DNA of 64,000 bases from contig JXTC01000145.1 of NCBI GenBank assembly GCA_002914845.1, forward strand, positions 136,792 through 200,791, given 5' to 3'. A program made the position numbers and the translations under genes. Shown piece after piece: positions 35,548-46,589 of this stretch. The notes under the pieces were generated by a model. The model made no database searches, was not told where the DNA came from, and saw only the letters and a list, made by a program, of their open reading frames with translations. Each line of letters begins with the position of its first letter. Position 1 is the first letter of the stretch. The stretch is from Trema orientale (Eukaryota; Streptophyta; Magnoliopsida; Rosales; Cannabaceae).

Positions 35548-38500
35548 ATGATTCTCCTAGTGTGGAACTGTCGAGGACTCACACGTTCTTTGGCAGTTCA
35601 AAATTTACGGGCATTGGTGCACAAGTTCAGGCCTGATGTTCTCGTTTTGTCAGAATTAATAATATCAGAAGATAGAGTAAGAACGTTTATGCCAGTTGCA
35701 TTTTTTCAATTGTTGCGTAGCTCCAACTACAGGTAGGTCAGGAGGATTGTGCCTTGCTTGGCGGGATGATTTGAAGATCCAGCCTCACTTCATTTCCAAG
35801 AATGTAATTGCTGCCATTGTTACTCCGACCCTCCCAACGCGCCATAGAGTCTCCTGGAGATTTATGGGCCTCCCGCAGCAGCGTCTCGTCGAGCCTTTTG
35901 GCAGTCCTTACCAGGTTTGATAGCTAGAACTCTAAATTCAAAACTTTTGATTGGTGACTTTAATGGAGTTATGCAAGACTACGAAACCTGGTCGTCGATT
36001 AGGGGGTTAGGTGGGTCTACCTCTTCTTCAGGGGTGATAAGAGCATGCCTACATGAGTTGGGGATGGTCGATTTGGGCTTCTCTAGCCCGCAATTCACTT
36101 GGAAAAGGAGGCGACGGGGTGTTATTTACTCTCGGGCTCGGCTAGACCGTGCAGTGGCAACCGGAGATTGGGCTGTTATGTTTCCTCGAGCCGGTCTGAA
36201 ATGTGGTTGATTCTGTCTCAGATCATTGTCCAATGGTTCTCAACACTCATGGGGATATGTTGGATGGTGTGAGGACATTCCGCTTTGAGGCTATGTGGAT
36301 CCGAGACATTCGGAGTCATTAGATGGTTAAGGAAGCAAAAAGCTAGAGTGGATTGGATAACCCAAGGAGACCGATGTACTAAATTTTTCTTTCTCTCAAC
36401 TATAGCACGGAGAAGACGTAATCACATTAATTACTTACAAGATGATGACAGGAATTAGCTCGAAGGACGGGAGGCTATTGGTCATGCTCTAGCCACTAAA
36501 TTCTGAACACTGTTTAGTTCGCAGGGAGTAACTTGCCCATGCAACCTTGACAGACTCCTTTTGCCTCGGGTGGAACCAAATATGTGGGTTGAGTTGTTGG
36601 CAATACCAAGAGAGAAAGAGATTGTGGATGTGTTATCCTCCATGAACCCAACTAAGGCTCCAGGCCCCGACGGGATGCCGGGACTCTTCTTCAAAACTTA
36701 TTGGCAAATTATGGGTAAGGACGTAGTTCTCATGGTCCGTGACTTCTTCGAGTCCAGAAACCTTCTTCCAAGCTTGAATGAGGCAAATATAGTGCTTGTT
36801 CCAAAAGTCGATCACCCCACAAACTTGAATGACTACCGCCCTATAAGTGTGTGTAATACAATTTATAAGTTAATTTCTAAGATTTTGACCAATCGAATTA
36901 AACCCCTCCTGCCTTCCCTTATATCTCCAAACCAAATTGTTTTTGTCAAAGGAAGAAACATTAGTGATAATTCGTTGGTCGCTCAGGAACTGCTGCACAC
37001 TTTGAGGGTTAAGAAAGGGTGACATAGTCTTATGATGTTGAAATTAGATATAGAAAAAGCCTATGACCGGTTGGACTGGGAGTTCATTGAAACAGTTCTT
37101 CAAAATTTTGGTTTCCCTCCTAGATTTGTGCACTGGATTATGGCCTGCGTTACGACCCTAACTTCGACGATTTTGCTGAATGGGATCCCATTTAGTAAGA
37201 TCGAATTAGTATGTGGGATTCGACAAGGAGATCCCATTTCCCCCTATCTTTTTATCTTGTGCAGTGAAATTTTCTCGCGTCTTCTGGGAAGAGCAGAATC
37301 AGAAGGCAAGATTCAGGGAATTAAACTTTCAAGAACGGGACCAGGCTTTACCCACTTGCCTTTTGCAGATGATCTCCTTTTGTGTGGTAGAGCCACAAGG
37401 GTTGAGGCCTAAGCGCTATTAGAATGTCTTGGCACTTATTACCAGTGGTCTGGCCAGAAAGTGAATAGAGATAAGTCAAATGTCCATTTCAACAAAAACC
37501 TGAGAGGAACTAAAGCTAGAGAGTTGGGGAGACTGCTGGGCTTTAAACCCCTCTGGGGTCAAGGTAGATACCTTGGATTACCGTTCCTTTTTTCCAAATC
37601 AAAAACTAAGGACTTTAAGGCTGTGGTAGCAAAAGTTCAAGCTAATCTCACAGGGTGGAAGGCTCGTTGCTTATCTCGGGCTGGTCGGGATGTCTTAGCC
37701 AAATCTGTAGGCATGGCGGTCCCAGCCTACACGCTCATGTCTTTCCCTGTACCCAAGGCTATTTGTCGAAAAATTGATGCTGTGATACGAGATTTTTGGT
37801 AGGGAGTGGATAGGACAATCGACATCTTTACTTAAAGTTATGGGACGAATGTTGTAAACCAAAGACTTTGGGAGGCTTGGGTTTTCGTCGAATAAGCGTG
37901 ATCAATGAGGTATTTTTAGCAAAATGGGGTTGGAAAGTGTTGATGAATGAACCTTCATTGTGGCTAGATGTCATTCAGGCCAAATACCTAAGGGGGAGGG
38001 ATTTCCTTCTTACTGAACCAAACCATGGAGACTTATGGATTTGGAGGGCCATCCTGAGAAGTAGAGATAGACTTAAGATTGGAGCATGTCTGCAACCAAA
38101 AAGAGGAGCAATTATTGAAGTTTGGCAGAATCCCTAGGTGCCAACTCTCCCAGATTTTTGACCACAGCCTCGGAAACCAGCTAATATTAATCATGGGTTA
38201 ATGTTGAATGACCTATTTACTACTTCGGGAGATTGGAATCACTCATTAATTCATCATCTTTTTGATAATGTCTCAGCCAGGGCCATCCTCAAACTTCTTG
38301 CCCTAAACAATGAAACAAGTTTGTCCAAAAAATGGCTATGGGCCTTGAATACCATTGAATCTTTCTCTGTTAAAAGTATATACAGAGAACTCTCCTTCGT
38401 CCACTCGGAACCCCAAACTGAGGTGGACTCTCAACTTTGGCATGCCATTTGGAAGGCAAAGGTACACCTACGCCATAAGTTTTTATGGTGGCGAATCTCT

Positions 38501-39300
38501 CATAATATCTTGCCAACAAGGGAGAAACTTCAAGAGGTGTTGCAGCTGACAGACACTGCATGCCCCCTGTGCCAAAGGGAGCTAGAAACTATTCTCCACT
38601 TGTTTTGGGAATATGAGTTTGCTAAGAGACTATGCTTTGGGTCTCCATGGGGAATTCGTACGGAGCAGTTTCACTTTCTAGATGTCAAGAATTAGTGTCT
38701 CAAGTTACTTATAGGGCGTGTGTTAACTATCTAAATCCCTTCCTCTGACGAGTTCCTGCTCTTTGCGTCCCTGTGCTTAGAAGCAATTTGGAGAGAGCGT
38801 AACTCAATCATACACGGCAATGAAGGCCAAGGGATTGACTCTCTTATTCGATCACTCTTAGTGAATTTGATGTCGTACTCTATAGTACCCTCAAACGAGC
38901 ACACTAACAGCCCCATGCTTCCATCCTGCTAGCTACCACTGCCTCCTCAATGGATTAAAATCAATGTAGATGCAGCAGTTCGTGACATGTCTGCCGTTGG
39001 TGCTGCGATGGCCTGGGATGATCGGAGCACCTTTCTTGCTTTCAGAACATTACAATTATCGAATCCAGATCCCCTGCTTTCAGAGGCCACTGCCATGCTT
39101 CTGGGGTTCCAATTTGCACGTGATCATCGCTTCATGAATGTTGTTGTAGAATCTGATTGCCTGCAGTTGGTTAACTGCTGGAATGATGGCACAGAAGAGC
39201 CATGGAACGTGAAACATATCCTAGACCAGATGAGATGCTTACGGCCTGACTTCTCGTCTATTGTTGTTAGTTTTGTTCCAAGATCATTTTTGTGCCCATA
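35548..39300 (+). pseudogene. LINE ORF2 remnant (endonuclease, reverse transcriptase, RNase H)
   Basis: Endonuclease motifs: LVWNCRGLTRS (35554), LLIGDFNGVM (about 35943), SPQFTWKRR and RARLDRAV (about 36084-36160). Reverse transcriptase: NPTKAPGPDGMPGLFF (about 36645), DYRPISVCNTIYKLISK, KLDIEKAYDRLDWEF (37041), GIRQGDPISPYLF (37216) and the catalytic FADDLLLCG (about 37363). zf-RVT: WRISHNILPTREKL (about 38491) and CPLCQRELETILHLFW. RNase H: INVDAAV (about 38960), EATAMLLGFQFARDH and VESDCLQLVNCWN. Frame changes and stops separate the blocks, for example at 37021, 37410, 37801 and 38693. Confidence 0.88.
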
Positions 39301-39486
39301 ACTTGGCCGCTTGGGCCTCTGTTTACAATGTTTCTAGTACTATTCGGATCACTGATGTTCCACATGGGGTGTGCCAGGATTCGACTCAGTGGTTCTAACT
39401 TTCTTAGGGCTTATTACAAAAATCCAGGCCCAAAGTACCAAAATTTGAAAAATTCCGGATGGACTGATTTTTTTGAAAAATCCCTG

Positions 39487-39744
39487 TAGAAAAATATCAC
39501 TTTTTAAAAGTATTATTAGAAAAATAAGACTTTTAAAAAATATTTAGAAAAATGCCATTTTTTCTTCAAAATTGATATTTTTCAATGGTATTCGAGGTAA
39601 CCAGTTAGGTTACTTAGAGTAACCAATTTCGTTACTTGAAGTAACTATTCAAGTTACCTTAGGTAACTCAACTAGCTACCTTAAGTATCTTATCAATTAA
39701 TAAAAATAGTATTTTTCTAAATATTTTTAAAAGTGATATTTTTA
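39487..39744. mobile_element. Small AT-rich MITE with GTTACC clusters, copy B, inside the LINE 3' UTR
   Basis: Ends TAGAAAAATATCACTTTTTA and, reverse-complemented, ATAAAAATATCACTTTTAAA. The core has repeated GTAACC/GTTACT words. Same structure as 12752-12979. It must have inserted after the LINE if it is not part of the LINE's own 3' UTR. Confidence 0.45.
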
Positions 39745-40383
39745 TAATTAAATCTAAGATTTTTGAGAATAATTTTAAATTCCAAAATTTTTCAATTTTT
39801 TTTGAAAAATTACCATAAAAAATCAAATTTCCTCATTAATTGTTTGGTTAGTTTTGGCTTCTGCCTTTAATACAAGTCCTTCTTAGTATCAAAAAAAAAA
39901 AAAAAAAGTGTACAGAATAGCAAGTTAGAAATTGACTTGATATTATAATCTATCTTTTCAAAGCTAAAAATTATGTAACATAATTCCCTTTTGAATTGAT
40001 AAAAACTGTCCTATACAAAATGATTATAAATTTATAGCGGACATTCTTAGAATTAAATTTCTAAAAAGCATTATATTGCAAAAAATTAATGATCCAGATG
40101 TAATAAAGGGAGTGGACCTAAGTATTCGGCTAAAATAACTTTTACTATTTTTCAAAAATGATTTTTTAGAGTGTAATAATAATAGCGACAGTGATCACTA
40201 AATTTTACAACCATAAATATACGATTTTTCTATGGCAAATTAGTGTCCACTAATATTGTGACATATCTAAAAAAATTAGTCACAAAATATAAGTAATTTT
40301 GGCCCAAACACTACTAGTTACGTCAATTCAAATCCCTAACAAATAACTCATTTAGAAAGCAAGAAAAATAAAACAAAAAAATT

Positions 40384-41646
40384 GGACAAAATGTATTCCC
40401 CTCGAAAATATTGGCTTCATAGACTTTTGCCCTTAGAATTATTTTTTGTTACATAAATTCTCTTGTATTATATATTTGTTAAAAAATTGCCCATTCTGTT
40501 GATATCCGTGTATAAATTAACAGAAAAAGTAAGGTGGCTGCTATATTCCAAATTTTTATTTAACTTATTAAATAAACTAAAAAAAATTCATAATTTTATT
40601 TATTATTAATTCCATCATCTCTTTCCTTTTCACCCTTTTCCTCTTTTTCCTTTTTTTTTTTTTTGTTCGGTATAATTCGCCACCATCATCTTCTTGACTT
40701 CTTCATCTTCTTCCACTCCCTGAACTACTATTACTATATTCCTTTCTTCTTCTTCTTCATCAACTCTAATCATAATTTCAAACTTATATATATAAAAAAA
40801 AAAAAAAAACCGTATTTCTTCTTATTGCTCCTAACACTACACGCAAATCTTGAAATTCATAATTTGATAATAACAAATCTTATAAACCCAAATACCATAA
40901 TAACCCTATAAATAAATCTCTCACTTGCTCTTTTATTTCTTCTTATTTTTTATTTTTTAAATCAATTTTCAGGAGGTGGGTCTTCTTTTTTCAATATGTC
41001 TATTCTTGTAGGAGGTGTCCTTCGTGATTTAGTGCCACATCTGCCATTAACCTTTCTCTCTGGCATGTGTTGCTCCAAGATAAAATTTTTCTAGCCATAT
41101 AAGCCTCTGTAAAATCAAACCGCAAAAGTTTGACCCAAAATAAGCTTAAAAGAACAAGATCTAACAAAAAAATTTGTTATGTGACCATTAAAAGAAAAAT
41201 GAGAAAATTAGCTTAATAATTCGATAGTCCACATAAAAAATATACATCCTATAAACTTAACGCTAAGACGAAAATTGGTACCTAAAAAGTCATATTTAAT
41301 TGAATTTTTTCGTGACTAGGGACTGTATCTTATGTTTTCTCCGAAAATGGGTGAATTTTCTTCAATTGTCTAGAAAGAAGATGAGGGAGAAGACGAAAGG
41401 GGAAAGAGATCATGAGAGGTTTTCTTTTTTCCCTTCCTTCTTGGGTTCTGAATTTAATTTAATAAATTAGTAAAATACTAAAAAATATTTGTCACGTTAT
41501 TTTTTCGTCAATTTATACAAGGATTTTGACAGAAAAAGCAATTTTGTAATAAATGAATTATAAAGAGGTATTTATGCAACAAAAAATATAATTCAAGAAG
41601 CAAAAGTCTACGAAGCATAATTCTGAGAAAAAAATACAATTTGTCC
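40384..41646. mobile_element. 1.26-kb non-autonomous element with ~200-bp terminal inverted repeats
   Basis: Left end GGACAAAATGTATT and reverse-complemented right end GGACAAATTGTATT begin a long imperfect inverted repeat. It continues through TCATAGACTTTTG/TCGTAGACTTTTG, TTTTTGTTACATAAAT/TTTTTGTTGCATAAAT, ATTGCCCATTCTGT/ATTGCTTTTTCTGT and GTATAAATTAAC/GTATAAATTGAC. Flanking 9-mers AAAAAAATT and AAAAAATAT are similar but not identical. The interior is pyrimidine-rich and codes for nothing recognisable. Long TIRs without a transposase fit a non-autonomous MULE; the superfamily is inference. Confidence 0.65.
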
Positions 41647-42001
41647 AAAAAATATAAAAGAAAAGAAAACGACGAGTAGAGTAGGACTGACCGAAGGACA
41701 ATGAAGGGTTTTGAAACGACAGTTGACTTTCTAAGGGAAACGACATTTTTTCTTTCTAAGAGAAAACGACAAGTATTATCCAACGAAATATCTCCTTTAA
41801 AAAAAAGAAAAAAAAAAAAGAAAAAGCAAGCTCTGGCGTGTCCGTTCTGTAGCCAGGTGCACCCAAAAAGAACAGAAACAGAGCTACTCTACAACTACAA
41901 GAGAGTTTCAGTAGACGATTTGGGGCCAAATCTTCTACTTAAAAAAAAAAAAAACTAAAAAGTTAGGGGATAAACTAAAATTGGATTAGAGAAATAGAGA
42001 T

Positions 42002-43741
42002 ATGGGAGGGGGAACCATGCATGTTCACCTTTCAGTTATCACCCCAGTTAAAAAGACTTCCTCCTCTGTTCTTCCCCATAGTACTCTATCTTCTTCCTCG
42101 GCTAATCTTAACACTCCAGTTTCAGCCAATGGTGGTGAAACTTGCAGAAAGTTAGAAGCTATCCATGTAAATGGAAAAGAAGATATGATCAAAGCAAGTG
42201 GGTCTTTTCCTCAATCAGTTTTTGGGCCTGTTCCATCCCAATCTGAAGTCCAAATGGCTATTTCTCTTTTGCACAAGTCGGTACCAATTTTACTCAACTC
42301 TTTATCTATATTTGGTCATTATGTATCGATCCTTTTTTTTAAAAAAATAAATAAATAAATAAATAACAGACTCAACATATATAACAGATCATAGAAGTCT
42401 TTTTTTTTTTTTTTTTGTTGCTAAGAATATGTGTGTGTGTGTATATATACGCACATATATATGTGCCCTTCAATTTTGCTTTCTAACAAAAAGGTGAGGA
42501 TATGCTTATGGGAGTTTAGAACATTGGGTTTTATACCTATGAGCTTTTGAGCTACAGATTGTGCTAAAGTTGAAATTTTGCATTTCTAATGCTATCTACT
42601 TATTATAGTGCTAAAGGTTAGTTTGTAATACTTTTCTAGCATAATATCTGTCGTCATTTATTATTTTTTAGAAACTATGAAAACTGAGGGTACCATGGTT
42701 TATTACTTTCCTGACCAAATTTCCACATTGACCAGTTTTATGCAAGCCATATCTTCACGTGGGTCAGACTCAAAATGGCTTGTTGAGATGTTTGAAGGTG
42801 GTGTTCCAAGAATATTGTTGTCCTATGGACTTAGAAGACTTTATGATGCCTTCCAATTGTTGCAAACAGATCCTTGTGTTAAGGTGTGACTCCCTTTCTG
42901 GATCAACCATGAATCCCACATAATTACATAGCAGTATTTACAACTTCTTAAAATAAATTAAATAATGTATAAAACTTGTCCTCAAAAGTATCTAATTAAT
43001 GTTTGATTTGCTCAATTTTACTTAAGAAACCTACTTTGATTGCAGAGATTGGTGGTTTCACTATCATCTGATAAAGCCTTGTGGGATGCTATTATGAACA
43101 ACGAGTTGGTTCGCAAGCTAAGGGAACCTCTATGCTCAGGTTTGAATTTTGTCACCTAATGTTTAATTATTGTTTTTGGTGTCCATAAAGTGGACCTTTC
43201 AAACCTTAAAAATGATAATGATTGTGAATAGTTGGTATAATACTCGTATTGATTGCTACTAGAGCATTTCTAATGCAATGCTAAATTTAATGTGTTTGTA
43301 TAAATTATCCTATATCACAAAAATTCTTCTCCGATATAGTGCTTTTTTTTTCTTGCCAAATTTTGCATATGTTGTACTTGGTGTCAAATTATATTCTCAG
43401 AATTAGCATTTTGCTAACTTTGGTGTCAGATATAGCATTTGCATCGAATATGGATGGTGATATTATATATTGATGTTACATTTCTTGTAGCTGAAACTGA
43501 GAGACAACAAATTAGAAGCAAAGAGCCAGAAGTGGTTGCCACCATATTGAAGTGGATATGGGATATGACAAAGGCAAAGGTTATGGGACTCATTGGCAAA
43601 TTCCTTTCCCTCATGAATGAAATGGATAACCCTGGTGAAGAAAAGAGTGAAGACCAACTGGAAGACAAAATTAGATCATCTTTACTTTTATCTGTTGTGA
43701 TCTTATTAATTGTGGTGGTTGCTCGAGCTAACCGAGTTTGA
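42002..43741 (+). CDS. Uncharacterised plant protein, probable tail-anchored membrane protein
   Basis: Four exons, 42002-42276, 42736-42883, 43046-43139 and 43491-43741, give 255 residues with agreeing phases (2, 0, 1). The exon 1-2 junction was set so that AISLLH joins N and FMQAISSRGSDSKWL, which reads as one helix; other junctions give wrong phase. Residues 1-70 are Ser/Thr-rich and low in conservation signals. The middle (FMQAISS, WLVEMFEGGVPRILLSYGL, RLYDAFQLLQTDP, RLVVSLSSDKALWDAIM, NELVRKLREPL) looks like a conserved helical domain I cannot name with confidence. A charged stretch (EEKSEDQLEDKIR) precedes a single hydrophobic segment at the very C-terminus (SSLLLSVVILLIVVVA) followed by RANRV. 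This arrangement is typical of tail-anchored proteins with the bulk in the cytosol. Function unknown. Confidence 0.8.
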
Positions 43742-44029
43742 TTTTATTTTTAGTTTTTAACAACAATGCTTGATGTTTATCATATTAGAACTCAAAAGAT
43801 GTTATACTTAATATTGTTTATATTAGTAACTGTATGTAATTAATCATACAAATATGGTTACAACTCTCTACTTTCAATACATATTAACTTAGCTTAATGG
43901 ATTTTGATTTTAGCCTTTCTTTGTAAATAATTACATGTCTTATCTTTTACCAGTATTAAGTCATAGGGCTAAAATAAACAACAAAAGAAAGCTGTAACAT
44001 ACAAAATTATAAATAGATTTGTATATACA
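43742..44029. other. 3' flank of the uncharacterised gene
   Basis: AT-rich sequence that should include the 3' UTR and polyadenylation region. Nothing else seen. Confidence 0.4.
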
Positions 44030-44290
44030 TGGGTGCTTCTTTAATGGGGAACACTTAAAGAGAAATATATATATTTTACCTATTTATATGTATTATTTTG
44101 CTTAATTAAAATTTATTATGCACGTTTTTATGATAAAATGTAAAGAGAGAAATAGAATTAAATAATATGTATTTATTATTATTATTTTTATGCCAAATTA
44201 TCTAAATTATTGTAGCCGTTAGATAATAATTAAATGACTAAAAAAAATATAGGTGAAAAGATAATCATCCTTCTTAAATATGTATCACAA
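44030..44290. mobile_element. Third, diverged copy of the 4724-4959 MITE family
   Basis: Interior words ACCTATTTATATGTAT, AATTTATTATGCACG, GATAAAATGTAAAGAGAG and CCGTTAGATAATAAT follow the order of the 18280-18516 copy. Terminal repeats are worn, so the ends are approximate. Confidence 0.45.
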
Positions 44291-44589
44291 TATGTATCCA
44301 TTTTATGAGTACTCCGATTTCCATAGCTAGCTTGTAATTAGATGACTATAATGAAAAGTAGTAGTACGAGAATATTTAATGCGTATGAAATGTCATTTAT
44401 TGTTTTATATTACGAATAACTTATTTGTCACCTTCAAAGTTGGAGTTTTTCAGTAGTTGACATATAATAGTAATTAAAGATATTAAGTAATAACAATATA
44501 AATTAACTAATTAAAATTTGAAAGTTATTAAACTTATATTAAAGGAAATTGAAATAAAATAAAAATATAATAATAGCAAAATGCATCCT

Positions 44590-45130
44590 AAACTTATACA
44601 CAAAAAGTGGTAATTATATTTAAGATTGATTATATTAATTGCCCCTGAATTATACTCATTGTATCATTTTAGCTTCTGAATTTTCAACTTACGTAGTAAT
44701 GTCACTGAATTATGCAATTATTATTAGCCTTCCTTTATCACAAATTGTTAGTTTTTTAATAGAAAATAGTCATGTACAAGGTGTATAGTTGGGCATTATT
44801 TAAATCTATGAGTCAAAATCTTGTTCTCAGTCATAGTTACTAATTTGTATACTTTGCACATGACTCATTTCTGTTAAAAATTTAATAGTTTGTTAAACAA
44901 AATGATTATTGATGTAATAATTGCATTAGTCTTGGTAGTCCACAATATAAGTTAAAAATTTGGAGTCTTATTTTTTACTACATTTACCATACTATGTCCT
45001 TTGTAATAACTTATTTCTTTTAAATATCTAACTGTTTGTAATAAAAGGGTCATTATTGTAATAATTACATAATTCATAGCTCATTATTATATAAGTTAAA
45101 AGTTTGTAGGTCAAAATAGGATAATGATTA
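44590..45130. mobile_element. Foldback-type element (long imperfect inverted repeat)
   Basis: Left-arm sequence at about 44670-44795 (GAATTTTCAACTTACG, TGCAATTATTATTAG, TAGTCATGTACAAGGTGTAT) pairs with the reverse complement of about 44850-44970 (ATTTTTAACTTATATT, TGCAATTATTACATC, GAGTCATGTGCAAAGTATA). A further copy of the right arm follows to about 45130. No coding; ends approximate. Confidence 0.5.
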
Positions 45131-46589
45131 TAATTCTGATTATAATTCAGGTGGCAGTACTATTATTACTAACCCTTATATCTAAAAAGGAAAAAAAAAA
45201 TTCAATTCATATTAAAGTTAACTAAATTAAAATAAGAAATAAAAGATAAGAAAAGAAAAAGGTCGGAATCCGAATTGAATAAAAATAGAATCTTTTTCTT
45301 CCTTTCCACCAAATAGGGGAAAAAAAAAAAAAAGAACTCAAATTGTGAATAGTTGAGATTCACATTTACTGGTGAAGGTCATTCTGAACTTAGTCAAATG
45401 TCATGTCTGGTGGGTTCAAGTCCAATTCCAATGATGGTTACTGGGGAGTAAATTTCCAACATTGAAGATAAACAATGTAACATTTATTAGTATTTTAATA
45501 TCAAACTATTGGTTAAAAAAGTTATACTTTCCATGAGTAGTACTGAGAATTCAGACCTTTTCTAGTTTTTATTTTTTATGGAGTGGTTATGTTTGACTTT
45601 GTAATGTAGTTTTTATGTTTGCAAAACTTGTAAAAATAGTTTGGGAAGGAAGTGGTTTTCTCTTTTTTTTTTGCCTAATTTATCTGCATTGAGGTTCATT
45701 CTATGTCTAATATGTTTAATAGTTTATTTTATTTTATTTTTTTATAAATTTAGGTGCTTTCTGTTACTATTTACAATCATAATAAAAGAGTTTATCATGA
45801 GTCATTATAAAAGTGGTCGGTAGCATATCCTTAATATAGCTGAAGTTTTTATTATTATTTTTCTTTTTCCCTGAGTTACTCCGATCTGGAAGAACTATCA
45901 ATACGTAAATATTAAGGATCGAAGAAGTCACATATCTTTCATTTCATTGGAAAACAAAAAAAATCAATCTGTGCTTGTCCTCTTTATACTCAAAATCTCC
46001 GAATTACCCCTCAAAGACCTTTTTAGATGGACCACGTGCTTGCTCCTGAGCTCCTCACATATTTGTTGTGTCCAATATTAAACGATTGGTTGTAGTTTGG
46101 ATTTAATGGCAATAAATTAGAAAATTGAAGAGCTCAATTGCCCAAAATCAAAACCTTCGGACTAAATTGTTAGAAGTTTGATAGTACATACCATATGGAA
46201 CGCGGGCAAATCCCAAAGTGGATCTGAATGCAGAACGATGAAAGTCGTCCTTGGAGAGAGTAAATGCGGATTGGTTAATAGTTAATACTTAACTGTGCAG
46301 ATGGTCAATGTCCCCAACTAGAAGAGTGCAATTGCAAGCCTTAACACTCATATAAACAAACGCGCGCGAGAGAGACGTTTTATCTCTTCTTCCAGATCTC
46401 GACATAGTTTCCCTTTAATTTTAATTTTGGGTTCTCCAATTCCAATCAAGGTCAATTTTATTTATTGATTCATTATTATTGTTATTATTATTATTTTTTG
46501 TATTTCTACGTGAATTACATAAAGAATATGCCGAATGTATAATCTGCGCATTTTTTTTTGGGGGGGTGTTAAATGTTAATAGGATCAAG
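45131..46589. other. Intergenic DNA and PLAC8-gene 5' region
   Basis: 45131-46190 contains no gene; 45990-46190 resembles the worn MULE-like end near 19150-19270. From about 46360 a CG- and GA-rich stretch begins the probable leader of the PLAC8 gene. The leader may be spliced, using the AG at about 46579-46580 just before GGATCAAGATG; this is inference. Confidence 0.35.

Larger units (their letters stand above)
33761..39905 (+). mobile_element. Full-length LINE (L1-clade non-LTR retrotransposon), decayed
   Basis: The 17-mer AAGTGTACAGAATAGCA stands directly before the element (33744-33760) and directly after its poly-A tail (39906-39922); the tail is 39891-39905. Coding remains are in the expected order: DUF4283-type ORF1, endonuclease, reverse transcriptase, zf-RVT and a plant-type RNase H. 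Exact target duplication plus both ORFs means a full-length 6.1-kb insertion. Many stops and frameshifts make it inactive. A small GTTAC-motif element sits in its 3' UTR (39487-39744). Confidence 0.92.

Noticed and set aside
42671..42735. Acceptor at 42671 or 42688 for exon 2 of the uncharacterised gene
   Set aside because: 42671 gives the wrong phase for any donor in exon 1. 42688 pairs with a donor after TCG but inserts residues that break the helix-like LLHNFMQAIS reading.
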